DNA from: Antrihabitans stalagmiti
GTDB lineage: Bacteria; Actinomycetota; Actinomycetes; Mycobacteriales; Mycobacteriaceae
Direction: 5' to 3'
Length of the DNA stretch: 64,000 nucleotides
Assembly (NCBI RefSeq): GCF_016482825.1
Contig: NZ_JAEMNV010000008.1
Span: forward strand, 248,001 to 312,000
Positions 29,929-38,359 of the stretch are shown here, one piece after another; the first letter of the stretch is position 1; every line of letters starts with the position of its first letter. The notes under the pieces were generated by a model. The model searched no databases, was not told the DNA's origin, and saw only the letters and a program-made list of their open reading frames with translations. The translations under genes were made by a program, and so were the position numbers.

Positions 29929-30438
29929 GTGATCAGGGACGCGCGTCGTGACGACCTGCCCGAGATCCTCGTGATTCACAACAGGGCCATCGTCGACACG
30001 ACTGCCAACTGGGACGAGAACGAGGTCGATCTCGCCGACCGCGATCGTTGGTTCGATCAACGTGCCGCCGACGGCCATCCCATCCTTGTCGCCGAGATCG
30101 ACGGGGTCGTAGCGGGTTTCGCGTCCTACGGTCCGTGGCGGGCGAGGTCCGGCTATCGCCACACCGTCGAGAACTCCGTGTACGTCGCCGACTCCTACCA
30201 CCGGCGTGGGATCGCGACGGCGCTGCTTGCCGAACTGCTCGAGCGCGCCCGCCAGGGTGGCATCCATGCCGTGGTTGCGGGTATCGAAGCGTCGAATCTC
30301 ACGTCGATCGCACTGCACGAAAAGTTCGGTTTCCGCGTGGTCGGCCGATTGCCCGAGGTGGGAACCAAGTTCGACCGTTGGCTCGACCTCGTCCTGATGC
30401 AGCTGACCCTGCCGGTGGACCCGAGCGCTAGCCTTTGA
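29929..30438 (+). CDS. GNAT N-acetyltransferase (phosphinothricin acetyltransferase-like)
   Basis: 169 residues from GTG 29929; a TTG at 29923 overlapping the epimerase stop is an alternative. MIRDARRDDLPEILVIHN and YVADSYHRRGIATALLAELLE (acetyl-CoA loop HRRGIA) are typical. ENSVYV, ASNLTSIALHEKFGF and VGRLPEVGTKFDRWLDLVLMQ closely resemble the Pat/ArsN1 group, which acetylates phosphinothricin or arsinothricin and sometimes methionine sulfone. The substrate is inferred from family resemblance only. It interrupts the usual epimerase-lipB order, suggesting insertion into the operon. It ends three bases before lipB. Confidence 0.88.
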   Translation: MIRDARRDDLPEILVIHNRAIVDTTANWDENEVDLADRDRWFDQRAADGHPILVAEIDGVVAGFASYGPWRARSGYRHTVENSVYVADSYHRRGIATALLAELLERARQGGIHAVVAGIEASNLTSIALHEKFGFRVVGRLPEVGTKFDRWLDLVLMQLTLPVDPSASL

Positions 30439-30441
30439 CCT

Positions 30442-31200
30442 ATGAGTGTCACCGGATCTGCGCGGCTATCGAGCGACCCCGTAGTTGTCGAGCGGCTCGG
30501 CACCATCGACTACCTCGCTGCGTGGGAACGTCAGCGCAGCCTCGCGGCGGACCGCGCCGACGGTATCGGCAGCGATCATCTGTTGCTGCTCGAACATCCC
30601 TCCGTGTACACGGCAGGTAGGCGGACCGCTCCCGAGGACCGCCCGACCGATGGAACGCCCGTGATCGATGTCGATCGCGGCGGAAAGATCACGTGGCACG
30701 GACCCGGTCAGCTCGTCGGGTATCCGATCGTCAAACTCGCCGAGCCGATCGACGTCGTCAAGTACGTGCGTCGACTCGAAGAAGCGCTGATCACGGTGTG
30801 TTTCGGTCTCGGCGTCGAATGCGGTCGGGTCGAGGGCAGGTCCGGCGTGTGGCTCGCCGCTGCGCTCGAAGCCGGCACCTGGCGGCCGGAACGCAAGATC
30901 GCGGCGATCGGCGTCCGTGTGCAGCGCGGCGTCGCGATGCACGGGTTCTCGCTAAACTGCAACTCGGCGTTGACAGCGTTCGACACCATCATTCCGTGCG
31001 GCATCGCAGACGCCGGGGTGACGTCGCTGTCGCAGGAACTCGGACGTGACGTGACGGTCGACGAGGTCACCCCCGCCGTCACAGAGGCGGTGCTCGACGC
31101 TCTCGACGGGACACTCGCCGTTGCCGACCACGATATCGACCGTGTGGCCTTCTCCGATCAGGTTCCCGAGCCGACGTTCACGACCCTGCGATTCGGCTGA
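30442..31200 (+). CDS. lipB: Octanoyl-ACP:protein N-octanoyltransferase
   Basis: 252 residues. Family blocks: [34 protein letters not shown], the catalytic Lys in [23 protein letters not shown] and the catalytic Cys in [14 protein letters not shown]. It moves octanoate from ACP to lipoyl domains, the substrate for LipA next door. It lies within the sucB-epimerase-GNAT-lipB-lipA run. Confidence 0.96.
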   Translation: MSVTGSARLSSDPVVVERLGTIDYLAAWERQRSLAADRADGIGSDHLLLLEHPSVYTAGRRTAPEDRPTDGTPVIDVDRGGKITWHGPGQLVGYPIVKLAEPIDVVKYVRRLEEALITVCFGLGVECGRVEGRSGVWLAAALEAGTWRPERKIAAIGVRVQRGVAMHGFSLNCNSALTAFDTIIPCGIADAGVTSLSQELGRDVTVDEVTPAVTEAVLDALDGTLAVADHDIDRVAFSDQVPEPTFTTLRFG

Positions 31201-31248
31201 GTTTCGCCGGTCGCCGAGGTGTCGGGGCGTCGGCGTAACATCGCACAG

Positions 31249-32319
31249 GTGACTGTCTCACCAGAGTCCCCATCAGCAGGGTTGCCCACAGCAGGGTTCC
31301 CAACAGCCGCCCCACAAGGGCGCAAACTGCTCCGCATCGAAGTCCGCAACTCCGCAACGCCGATCGAACGCAAACCCAACTGGATCAAGACCCGCGCAAA
31401 AATGGGACCCGAGTACACAGAACTCAAAAGTCTCGTCAAACGCGAAGGCCTGCATACGGTTTGCGAAGAAGCGGGCTGCCCCAACATCTACGAGTGCTGG
31501 GAAGATCGCGAAGCAACCTTCCTGATCGGCGGCGAACAATGCACCCGCCGCTGTGACTTCTGCCAGATCGATACCGGCAAACCCGCCCCCTTGGATCGCG
31601 ACGAGCCGAATCGTGTGGCAGACAGCGTCCTTGCCATGGGGCTACGCTACTCGACGATCACCGGCGTCGCTCGCGACGATCTCGACGACGGCGGAGCCTG
31701 GCTGTACGCCGAAACGGTCCGCCAGATTCACGAGCGCAACCCGGGTACGGGAGTCGAACTTCTGATACCCGACTTCAATGCTGTGCCCGCACAGCTTGCC
31801 GAAGTATTCGAATCGCGTCCGCAGGTGCTCGCGCACAACCTCGAGACGGTTCCACGAATCTTCAAACGCATCCGGCCGGCTTTCCGCTACCAGCGCTCGC
31901 TCGACGTCATCACCGCTGCCCGCGACTTCGGACTTGTCACCAAGTCCAACCTGATCCTCGGCATGGGCGAGACGCCGGAGGAAGTCACCCAGGCACTGCA
32001 CGATCTGCACGACGCTGGCTGCGACATCATCACGATCACCCAGTACCTGCGACCGTCACCGCGGCATCATCCGGTCGATCGGTGGGTCAAGCCGGAAGAG
32101 TTCGTCTCGCACTCCAAGGATGCCGAGGAGATCGGATTCGCCGGCGTCATGGCCGGACCACTTGTCAGGTCCTCGTACCGGGCTGGGCGCCTCTACGCGC
32201 AGGCGATGGCGCACCACGGTCGCGAAATCGCACCCGACCTGGCTCATCTCGCCAAGGAAGGCACGGCATCGCAAGAGGCGACGTCGGTGCTCGCCAGGTT
32301 CGCACCCGTTCACGCATAG
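31249..32319 (+). CDS. lipA: Lipoyl synthase, radical SAM
   Basis: 356 residues from GTG 31249; a GTG at 31219 is an alternative. The N-terminal cluster ligands are in [12 protein letters not shown] (auxiliary 4Fe-4S) and the radical SAM motif is [38 protein letters not shown]-like ([16 protein letters not shown]) and the C-terminal [17 protein letters not shown] with the conserved Arg-Ser-Ser-Tyr are present. It inserts two sulfurs into octanoyl-lysine of E2 and H proteins. The 30-residue Pro/Ala/Thr-rich N-terminal extension is longer than usual. Confidence 0.96.
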   Translation: MTVSPESPSAGLPTAGFPTAAPQGRKLLRIEVRNSATPIERKPNWIKTRAKMGPEYTELKSLVKREGLHTVCEEAGCPNIYECWEDREATFLIGGEQCTRRCDFCQIDTGKPAPLDRDEPNRVADSVLAMGLRYSTITGVARDDLDDGGAWLYAETVRQIHERNPGTGVELLIPDFNAVPAQLAEVFESRPQVLAHNLETVPRIFKRIRPAFRYQRSLDVITAARDFGLVTKSNLILGMGETPEEVTQALHDLHDAGCDIITITQYLRPSPRHHPVDRWVKPEEFVSHSKDAEEIGFAGVMAGPLVRSSYRAGRLYAQAMAHHGREIAPDLAHLAKEGTASQEATSVLARFAPVHA

Positions 32320-32382
32320 GAGTCGGTCGATCTCTGCGCCCGGGTGAGATCTGCCGGGTCGCCGAAGGCTTATCCTGTCCTT

Positions 32383-33123
32383 ATGGCGAGAGGCACGAGC
32401 AAGCCCGGCAACGAGGCGAAGGCTGCAGCAAAAGCAGCGAAAAAGGCGGCGTCCAAGCAGCGTAGGTCGCAGCTGTGGCAGGCGTTCAACATGCAGCGCA
32501 AAGAGGACAAGCTGCTGCTGCCGCTGATGATCGGTGCCGTCGTGGTCTCGACGGTCGCGTTCTTCCTGATCGGTCTGATCTTCGGACTGCAGTGGTTCCT
32601 GTTGTCGATCGGCATCCTGGTCGGCATCCTGCTCGCGTTCATCATCTTCGGACGTCGCGTCGAGAAGACGGTCTACGGCAAAGCCGAGGGACAGGCAGGT
32701 GCGGCAGCCTGGGTGCTGGACAACCTGAAGGGCTCGTGGCGGGTCAAGAACGGGATCGTCGGCACGACGCACATGGATGCCGTCCACCGTGTGATCGGCC
32801 GGCCCGGCGTCATCCTCGTTGCCGAAGGTGCTCCGCAGCGCGTCAAGTCGCTTCTCGCACAAGAGAAGAAGAAGACCGCCCGCCTCGTCGGCGATACTCC
32901 GATCTACGACATCATCGTCGGCAACGACGAGGGCCAGGTTCCGCTCAAGCAGCTGCAGAAGTACATGACCAAGCTGCCGAACAATATCGACACGAAGCGG
33001 ATGGACAACATCGAGTCGCGCCTGTCCGCGCTCGGTACCCGCAGCGGTCCCCCGCTGCCGAAGGGTCCGATGCCTGCCGGGGCGAAGATGAAGGGTGTGC
33101 AGCGCACGATGCGCCGCCGCTGA
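32383..33123 (+). CDS. DUF4191 membrane protein
   Basis: 246 residues from ATG 32383. A Lys/Ala-rich N-terminus (SKPGNEAKAAAKAAKKAASK) leads to two transmembrane helices (about 45-90). A cytosolic domain follows, with EGQAGAAAWVLDNLKGSWRV and HRVIGRPGVILVAEG. The C-terminus is basic (MKGVQRTMRRR). This is the Rv2219 family found next to lipA in Mycobacteriales; its function is unknown. It is convergent with the RDD gene. Confidence 0.9.
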   Translation: MARGTSKPGNEAKAAAKAAKKAASKQRRSQLWQAFNMQRKEDKLLLPLMIGAVVVSTVAFFLIGLIFGLQWFLLSIGILVGILLAFIIFGRRVEKTVYGKAEGQAGAAAWVLDNLKGSWRVKNGIVGTTHMDAVHRVIGRPGVILVAEGAPQRVKSLLAQEKKKTARLVGDTPIYDIIVGNDEGQVPLKQLQKYMTKLPNNIDTKRMDNIESRLSALGTRSGPPLPKGPMPAGAKMKGVQRTMRRR

Positions 33124-33136
33124 GTCCTTCCAGTCG

Positions 33137-33610
33137 TTACCGCGACTTCAACACGACCGTCTTGGACAGGCGGTCGTGTAAGCCGCGACCATCGCCGTCG
33201 GTGATGAAGGCGGGTACGACCAATGCAAGTAGCAGTGACCGGATGCCGGCGTGCACGATGTCGACGCGCGGCGCACCGTTGGTCATCGCCACCTGTATGC
33301 CGGTGATGAGCTGACCGGGTGTGAACGTGAACAGGGTGACCGCAAGGATGCCGAGCACCAACCAGACGAGCAGCGTGATGGTCGACGGCTGAGCGAACGG
33401 CGCCGCGCTGTAGATCAAGCCCGCGATGCCGAGCGAGAGCAGCCAGTCGATCAGCAACGCGATCAGACGACGGCCGGTCGGCGCGATCGACCCGATCCCG
33501 TCCTGTGGCAAGCCGAGTTTCTCGCCGCGATACGCATTGTCTGTGTTGCCGTTGCCTTCGGGAAGGGCCGCCGAGGGACCCGACAACCACGATCCGGTTA
33601 TACGTGCCAT
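33137..33610 (-). CDS. RDD-family membrane protein
   Basis: 157 residues from ATG 33610. It begins MARITGSWLSGPSAALPEG. The RDD block is in the first helix (GRRLIALLIDWLLSLGIAGL), followed by two further helices (ITLLVWLVLGILAVTLFTF and SLLLALVVPAFIT). The C-terminus is basic (LHDRLSKTVVLKSR). The position next to DUF4191 and glnA1 matches Rv2219A. Role unknown; some RDD proteins are ion exchangers. Confidence 0.88.
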   Translation of the reverse strand: MARITGSWLSGPSAALPEGNGNTDNAYRGEKLGLPQDGIGSIAPTGRRLIALLIDWLLSLGIAGLIYSAAPFAQPSTITLLVWLVLGILAVTLFTFTPGQLITGIQVAMTNGAPRVDIVHAGIRSLLLALVVPAFITDGDGRGLHDRLSKTVVLKSR

Positions 33611-33760
33611 AGCAGTCAGGATAGGCGTTTGTTTCAACCCCGAGTCGCGGGCTCCGGCCCCGGATGGCAGGATGGGTGCGCTCGCTCACAATGCCTGCGT
33701 AACCGGCACATAATGCACGTATAGCCGCTTATGGCACTGTGATCGTCGATTACTGCACGT

Positions 33761-33776
33761 GTAACACTCGCGAAAC
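33761..33776 (+). promoter_or_regulatory. GlnR-like box upstream of glnA1
   Basis: GTAAC-ACTCGC-GAAAC fits the actinobacterial GlnR half-site pair gTnAC-n6-GaAAC exactly in spacing and nearly in sequence. It lies 99 bp before the glnA1 start. A weaker partner (GTAAC-CGGCAC-ATAAT) is at 33699-33714. GlnR activates glnA under nitrogen limitation in mycobacteria and streptomycetes. Binding here is inference. Confidence 0.6.
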
Positions 33777-33874
33777 ACAGCCTTGACCGCGGGGCAACAC
33801 CGCGTCCATACCGTCGGGTCGCGAAAAAGCTTTGCATTTGTAATGGCTGGGAACCGAACTGAAGGAGCACAAGC

Positions 33875-35311
33875 GTGGCGTTCACCACGGCCGAAGAGGT
33901 CATCAAATTCATAGCCGATGAGAACGTCGAGTACGTCGACGTCCGATTCAGCGACCTTCCCGGCATTCAGCAGCACTTCTCCATCCCTGCGAAGTCCCTC
34001 ACGACGGACTTGGCAGAAGAGGGTCTCGCATTCGACGGCTCGTCGGTGCGCGGCTTCCAGTCGATTCACGAATCGGACATGCTGCTGCTTCCGGACTTCA
34101 CCACAGCGCAGCTCGACCCGTTCCGCGCCGCGAAGACGGTCAACATCAACTTCTTCGTGCACGACCCGTTCACCCGTGAGTCCTACAGCCGCGACCCCCG
34201 CAACGTCGCGCGTAAGGCCGAGGAGTACTTGGTCAGCACTGGCATCGCCGACACCGCGTTCTTCGGTGCAGAGGCCGAGTTCTACATCTTCGACTCCGTC
34301 CGCTACGACTCCGGCATCAACGGTGCGTTCTACGAGGTCGATTCCATCTCGGGTTCGTGGAACACCGGCAACGAGTTCAACGCCGACGGCTCCCCGAACC
34401 GTGGCTACAAGGTTCGCCCGAAGGGCGGCTACTTCCCCGTCGCGCCGTACGACCACTACGTGGACCTGCGCGACCAGATCGCCACCAACCTGCAGAACGC
34501 GGGCTTCGAGCTCGAGCGTGGCCACCACGAGGTCGGCACTGCCGGTCAGGCCGAGATCAACTACAAGTTCAACACGCTGCTCGCCGCTGCCGACGATCTG
34601 CAGCTGTTCAAGTACATCGTCAAGAACACCGCATGGGCAGCAGGCAAGTCGGTCACCTTCATGCCGAAGCCGCTGTTCGGTGACAACGGCTCGGGCATGC
34701 ACGTCCACCAGTCGCTGTGGAAGGACGGCAAGCCGCTGTTCCACGACGAGGCAGGCTATGCGGGTCTGTCCGACCTGGCCCGCCACTACATCGGCGGCAT
34801 CCTGCACCACGCGCCGTCGCTGCTGGCCTTCACCAACCCGACGGTGAACTCCTACCACCGCCTGGTTCCGGGCTACGAAGCGCCGATCAACCTGGTGTAC
34901 TCGCAGCGCAACCGTTCGGCTGCTGTCCGTATCCCGATCACGGGCAACAACCCGAAGGCAAAGCGTCTCGAGTTCCGTGCGCCCGACTCGTCCGGTAACC
35001 CGTACCTGTCGTTCGCCGCTCAGATGCTCGCCGGACTCGACGGCATCAAGAAGAAGATCGAGCCGCAGGCACCGGTCGACAAGGACCTCTACGAGCTCCC
35101 GCCCGAGGAGGCCAAGAACATTCCTCAGGCTCCGACCAGCCTGGCGTCGGTCATCGACCGCCTCGAGGCCGATCACGAGTACCTGACCGAGGGTGGCGTC
35201 TTCACCACCGACCTCATCGAGACGTGGATCAACATCAAGCGTGAGCAGGAGATCGCTCCCGTCAACCTGCGTCCGCACCCGTACGAGTTCGAGCTCTACT
35301 ACGACGTGTAA
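33875..35311 (+). CDS. glnA1: Glutamine synthetase type I-beta
   Basis: 478 residues, GTG start with AAGGAG nine bases upstream. Canonical blocks: [58 protein letters not shown] (ATP and Glu site), and the adenylylation loop [16 protein letters not shown] with its modifiable Tyr. It makes glutamine from glutamate, ammonia and ATP. GlnE, which adenylylates this Tyr, is encoded 15 kb downstream. A GlnR-like box and a strong terminator bracket the gene, so it is probably monocistronic. Confidence 0.97.
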   Translation: MAFTTAEEVIKFIADENVEYVDVRFSDLPGIQQHFSIPAKSLTTDLAEEGLAFDGSSVRGFQSIHESDMLLLPDFTTAQLDPFRAAKTVNINFFVHDPFTRESYSRDPRNVARKAEEYLVSTGIADTAFFGAEAEFYIFDSVRYDSGINGAFYEVDSISGSWNTGNEFNADGSPNRGYKVRPKGGYFPVAPYDHYVDLRDQIATNLQNAGFELERGHHEVGTAGQAEINYKFNTLLAAADDLQLFKYIVKNTAWAAGKSVTFMPKPLFGDNGSGMHVHQSLWKDGKPLFHDEAGYAGLSDLARHYIGGILHHAPSLLAFTNPTVNSYHRLVPGYEAPINLVYSQRNRSAAVRIPITGNNPKAKRLEFRAPDSSGNPYLSFAAQMLAGLDGIKKKIEPQAPVDKDLYELPPEEAKNIPQAPTSLASVIDRLEADHEYLTEGGVFTTDLIETWINIKREQEIAPVNLRPHPYEFELYYDV

Positions 35312-35378
35312 CCACACGCCGGCTCCACGAAGTCAGACCAAATCCACCCGTTCGGCACCTGCCGGGCGGGTGGATTTG
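35311..35378. repeat. Copy A of a 68-bp direct repeat (glnA1 3' flank)
   Basis: The 26 bp from 35311 (start ACCACACGCCGGCTCCACGA) are identical to 35895-35920. The next 42 bp, containing the terminator hairpin, match 35921-35962 with only a few differences. The two copies are 584 bp apart and flank the small secreted-protein gene. Confidence 0.85.
35339..35378 (+). terminator. Terminator of glnA1
   Basis: Perfect 12-bp inverted repeat (CAAATCCACCCG / CGGGTGGATTTG) with an internal GC-rich loop, 28 bp after the glnA1 stop, followed by TCTGTC. A near copy occurs at 35923-35962. Confidence 0.85.
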
Positions 35379-35423
35379 TCTGTCACAGCTCCTCGTAGTC
35401 AGCCTGCCGAACGCACAGGCGAC

Positions 35424-35789
35424 CTACGGTCCGTCTTGCCAGGTGTCGCTCGACGGATCACATTGGACCGCAAAGCCCTCGGACGTTTGCGAACCGACTT
35501 CAGAGGGGTAGCTGCACGGCGTTCCGATCTCGTTTTCGCCGATGAGCGGGACAGTGCCCACCCATTTCCATCCGCCCCGGTCGCCCATATAGGTGCACAC
35601 GATTTGTTTACCGGTAGACGTATCTACGCCCACCCGAGCGTGATGCGAACACACGTCGCCGATCGCACCCGGCACCGGCGGCGGCGCCTGCGTCAACGAA
35701 GGTGACGCGGTGGCCTGACCAAGTCCACCAGAAACGGTCGCGCCGATAAACAGCGCCGTAGCAGTCGCGGCAACATTGAGTGTGCGCAT
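35424..35789 (-). CDS. Small secreted protein with two Cys-pair repeats
   Basis: 121 residues. The signal peptide ends near TASP (about residue 29). The mature part carries two similar modules: GDVCSHHARVGVDTSTGKQIVC...WKWVG and GTPCSYPSEVGSQTSEGFAVQC...WQDGP. Each has one Cys at either end of a short loop and a following Trp. Two disulfides are likely. The modules resemble small exported proteins of Rhodococcus and Gordonia of unknown function. The gene is bracketed by direct repeats of the glnA1 terminator. Confidence 0.75.
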   Translation of the reverse strand: MRTLNVAATATALFIGATVSGGLGQATASPSLTQAPPPVPGAIGDVCSHHARVGVDTSTGKQIVCTYMGDRGGWKWVGTVPLIGENEIGTPCSYPSEVGSQTSEGFAVQCDPSSDTWQDGP

Positions 35790-35894
35790 AGTTCAGCCCT
35801 TCGCCCCTTGCCAGTTTGAACCTATTTCGGCCGAAGCGTTGCTGATCGCGGAGTTTGAATTTCTTGACCGAGTGAGGCGTCACCGTCCGCGCCG

Positions 35895-35962
35895 ACCACA
35901 CGCCGGCTCCACGAAGTCAGCACAATCCACCCGTTCGGCGCACGCGCCGGGCGGGTGGATTG
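35895..35962. repeat. Copy B of the glnA1 3'-flank repeat, with hairpin
   Basis: Contains the same 26-bp leader as copy A and a hairpin CAATCCACCCG / CGGGTGGATTG (35923-35962). It now lies 15 bp beyond the stop of the minus-strand DUF222/HNH gene and can act as that gene's terminator. The loop differs from copy A (TTCGGCGCACGCGC). Confidence 0.85.
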
Positions 35963-35976
35963 TTTGTGTACACGAC

Positions 35977-37371
35977 CTAGTCGTCCCAGTATTCGTGGGG
36001 GTGGAAATAGTGGTTGATTCGCGGCTTTCGGGTCGGATCGATATGTTTCGGCGGAACCCACAGAATCCGGCCAGGATATTTATGGTCGGCGCCGGCGACG
36101 ATGGCGTGCCAATCTGTGTCCTTCACCCCGGCGAGCGGATGATGGGTATCGCACACCAACGCAAGCTGATCGACATCGGTGAGACCGAGTTGGGCAACCC
36201 ATTCCCGGCAATGATGGCACTGGCACATATTTGCTGGGCGTGAGCACGTAGGGAAGGTGCAGCCCTTGTCTTTGGCGAAACACACCAACCGTTGATCACC
36301 CTGCGCGATCCGCTTGGACCTGCCCAGATAGATCGGACGACCAGCATCATCGAACAACGCCAGGTAATGACGGGCATGGCGAGCCATCCGCAACACATCG
36401 CGGATCGGCAACAGTGATCCGCCACCGGTGATCGCGGTCCCGGACGCCTCTTCGAGTTCCTTCACCGTCATCGTCGCCACCACCGTCACCGGCAACCCCC
36501 GATGCTGGCCCAACGTTCCGGACGCCAAAGCATCGCGCAGGATCGCTTTGAGTGCGTCGTGCTGCCGTTTCTCCAGACACCGATCATCACGCTTCACCGT
36601 CTCGGCCGCCGGATCCTCCTCGACCGTCGACTCCTCGTCCGCCGGGTTGAGAACACCTGGTTTCGCATACTTCGCGAACGCCGCCTCCAAATACGCACGC
36701 AGTTCCGGGTCGACGCAGAAACTGCCTTTCGTCATCAGATCCGCACCCTGGGGGCCGAGAGTGAAACTACGTTTGCGGGCGCGTTCGGCTTCCGGTTTCG
36801 GACCGTCCGGGTTCAGATACCCGAGTATCCGGTTCGCGGCGGTCCGCAGTTGGTCGGGCCGCAGGACGCGGGCCTGCTCGGCAAGTTTCTGTTCGGCAAG
36901 CTCCGCGGTCTCGTTGTCGACGTCGAGCGGGACATGGCGAAAGAATTCGCGGATCACCTTCACATGCTCATCACCGATCGCACCGTCGGCCACTGCTGCA
37001 GCGGTGGCGGGATAGGTCGGGTTGCGCCGAGCTCCGCTGAACGTCACCTGCGGGGACAGATCATCAGCGATCCGGATCCGGGTGCGGGCCTCACTGGGGC
37101 TGATCCGCAACGCGTCGGCGAGGGTGTTGGCGACGTTGTGGTCGCCGAGTTCACCACAGCGCCATTGACGTTCGATGGTGTTGATCAACGGGTAGACGAA
37201 ACCGGGGACGGTGCGCCCGATCGTTTCGAGGCGTTGGGTGACGACGACGCGTTGAGGGTTGGTGGAGAGTTCGTCGAATCCGGCGTCGCGCAGTTCACGA
37301 AATCCTGCTTCGATCTTCGCCAACGCAGCGTCCACCCGGGTGGTGGGGTGCGGTGTCGGGTTCGAAAGCAT
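35977..37371 (-). CDS. DUF222/HNH endonuclease-signature protein (13E12 type)
   Basis: 464 residues from ATG 37371. The long helical DUF222 domain (about 20-330) includes ALRISPSEARTRIRIADDL, RNPTYPATAAAVADGAIGDEHVKVI and GLPVTVVATMTVKELEEA. The C-terminal HNH domain has KGCTFPTCSRPANMCQCHH, then the Asn-less block LTDVDQLALVCDTHH. The core His-His and C-terminal His-His are kept, but the usual GGxTxxxN is QLGLTDVDQ, so the central Asn is replaced by Asp or Gln. This family is highly multicopy in actinobacteria and its function is unsettled. It interrupts the conserved block and may have been acquired. Confidence 0.88.
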   Translation of the reverse strand: MLSNPTPHPTTRVDAALAKIEAGFRELRDAGFDELSTNPQRVVVTQRLETIGRTVPGFVYPLINTIERQWRCGELGDHNVANTLADALRISPSEARTRIRIADDLSPQVTFSGARRNPTYPATAAAVADGAIGDEHVKVIREFFRHVPLDVDNETAELAEQKLAEQARVLRPDQLRTAANRILGYLNPDGPKPEAERARKRSFTLGPQGADLMTKGSFCVDPELRAYLEAAFAKYAKPGVLNPADEESTVEEDPAAETVKRDDRCLEKRQHDALKAILRDALASGTLGQHRGLPVTVVATMTVKELEEASGTAITGGGSLLPIRDVLRMARHARHYLALFDDAGRPIYLGRSKRIAQGDQRLVCFAKDKGCTFPTCSRPANMCQCHHCREWVAQLGLTDVDQLALVCDTHHPLAGVKDTDWHAIVAGADHKYPGRILWVPPKHIDPTRKPRINHYFHPHEYWDD

Positions 37372-37437
37372 GATCGAATTCTATCGCCACCCACCGACAG
37401 GTTCCGGCACGGATGTATTGGGCTACAACAGTATTCG

Positions 37438-37460
37438 CCTCCTGAACAACGTTCAGGAGG
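37438..37460 (-). terminator. Hairpin after the iron-uptake operon
   Basis: Perfect 10-bp inverted repeat (CCTCCTGAAC / GTTCAGGAGG) with a 3-nt loop, 68 bp beyond the stop of the ATP-binding gene ending at 37529. There is no U tract. It is likely the terminator of the minus-strand operon. Confidence 0.6.
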
Positions 37461-37528
37461 ACGGGGGTGAGGAGCGCACTGTGCCAGCCCGACCATCTGT
37501 TCCCAACACAAGCAAGCCGCTCCAGGCG

Positions 37529-38359
37529 TCACGCGTCGGCGGCACAGGCGCTGTGATGCCGCCCGCGCGGGACGATCATCGGCGTTCCTGCAACCGGGTC
37601 GGGGACCACTTCGCAGTCGAGACCGAACACGTCCTTGATCACCGCTGCCGTCGCGACCTCCGCCGGCGGACCCTCAGCGAAGATCGCGCCGGCCTTCATC
37701 GCGACGATGTGGTCGGCGTAGCGGAAGGCGAGGTTCAAGTCGTGCAGGACGAGGACAACCGTGGTGCCAGATTCGCGATTGAGATCGATCATCAGGTCGA
37801 GTAGTTCGATCTGGTTACTGATGTCGAGAAACGTGGTCGGCTCGTCGAGCAGCAGTAGGTCGGTCTCCTGGGCGAGGACCATCGCGATCCACACCCGTTG
37901 CCGCTGACCACCCGAGAGGTCTGAGATCCTGCGGTCGATCAGGTCACCGGTCCCGGTGGCTTCGAAGGCGCGAACCAGTGCGGCTTCGTCGGCCGAGTTC
38001 CATTTCCGGAACCATCCCTGGTGTGGATAGCGGCCGCGACCGACCAGGTCGCCGACTGTGATGCCGTCGGGTGCCACCGGGGATTGCGGCAGCAGGCCGA
38101 GCAGTTTGGCGACCTCGATACTGCGCATGTCCTGAACCGACCGCCCGTCGAGCAGGACGGTCCCGTCGCGCGGCGGGAGCAAGCGTGCCAAGCCGCGCAA
38201 GAGTGTGGACTTGCCACATGCGTTCGCGCCGACGATGACGGTGATGCGTCCGTCCGGTATCCGGACGTCGAGGTTACAGACGATGTCGGTCGTGCCGTAG
38301 CCGAGGGTGAGGTCCTCGGCGCGCAGGTCGTGGCCGTGTGCTCGCGTGCCCGTTTTCAT
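37529..38359 (-). CDS. Fe(III)-siderophore ABC transporter ATP-binding protein
   Basis: 276 residues from ATG 38359. Walker A GANACGKSTLLRGL (Ala-Cys in place of the common Gly-Ser), signature LSGGQRQRVWIAMVL, Walker B LLLLDEPTTFLDI and the H-loop VLHDLNLAFRYADH. This is the FepC/FecE type, always paired with BtuC-like permeases. It overlaps the upstream permease by four bases. The last gene of a four-gene operon. Confidence 0.95.
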   Translation of the reverse strand: MKTGTRAHGHDLRAEDLTLGYGTTDIVCNLDVRIPDGRITVIVGANACGKSTLLRGLARLLPPRDGTVLLDGRSVQDMRSIEVAKLLGLLPQSPVAPDGITVGDLVGRGRYPHQGWFRKWNSADEAALVRAFEATGTGDLIDRRISDLSGGQRQRVWIAMVLAQETDLLLLDEPTTFLDISNQIELLDLMIDLNRESGTTVVLVLHDLNLAFRYADHIVAMKAGAIFAEGPPAEVATAAVIKDVFGLDCEVVPDPVAGTPMIVPRGRHHSACAADA

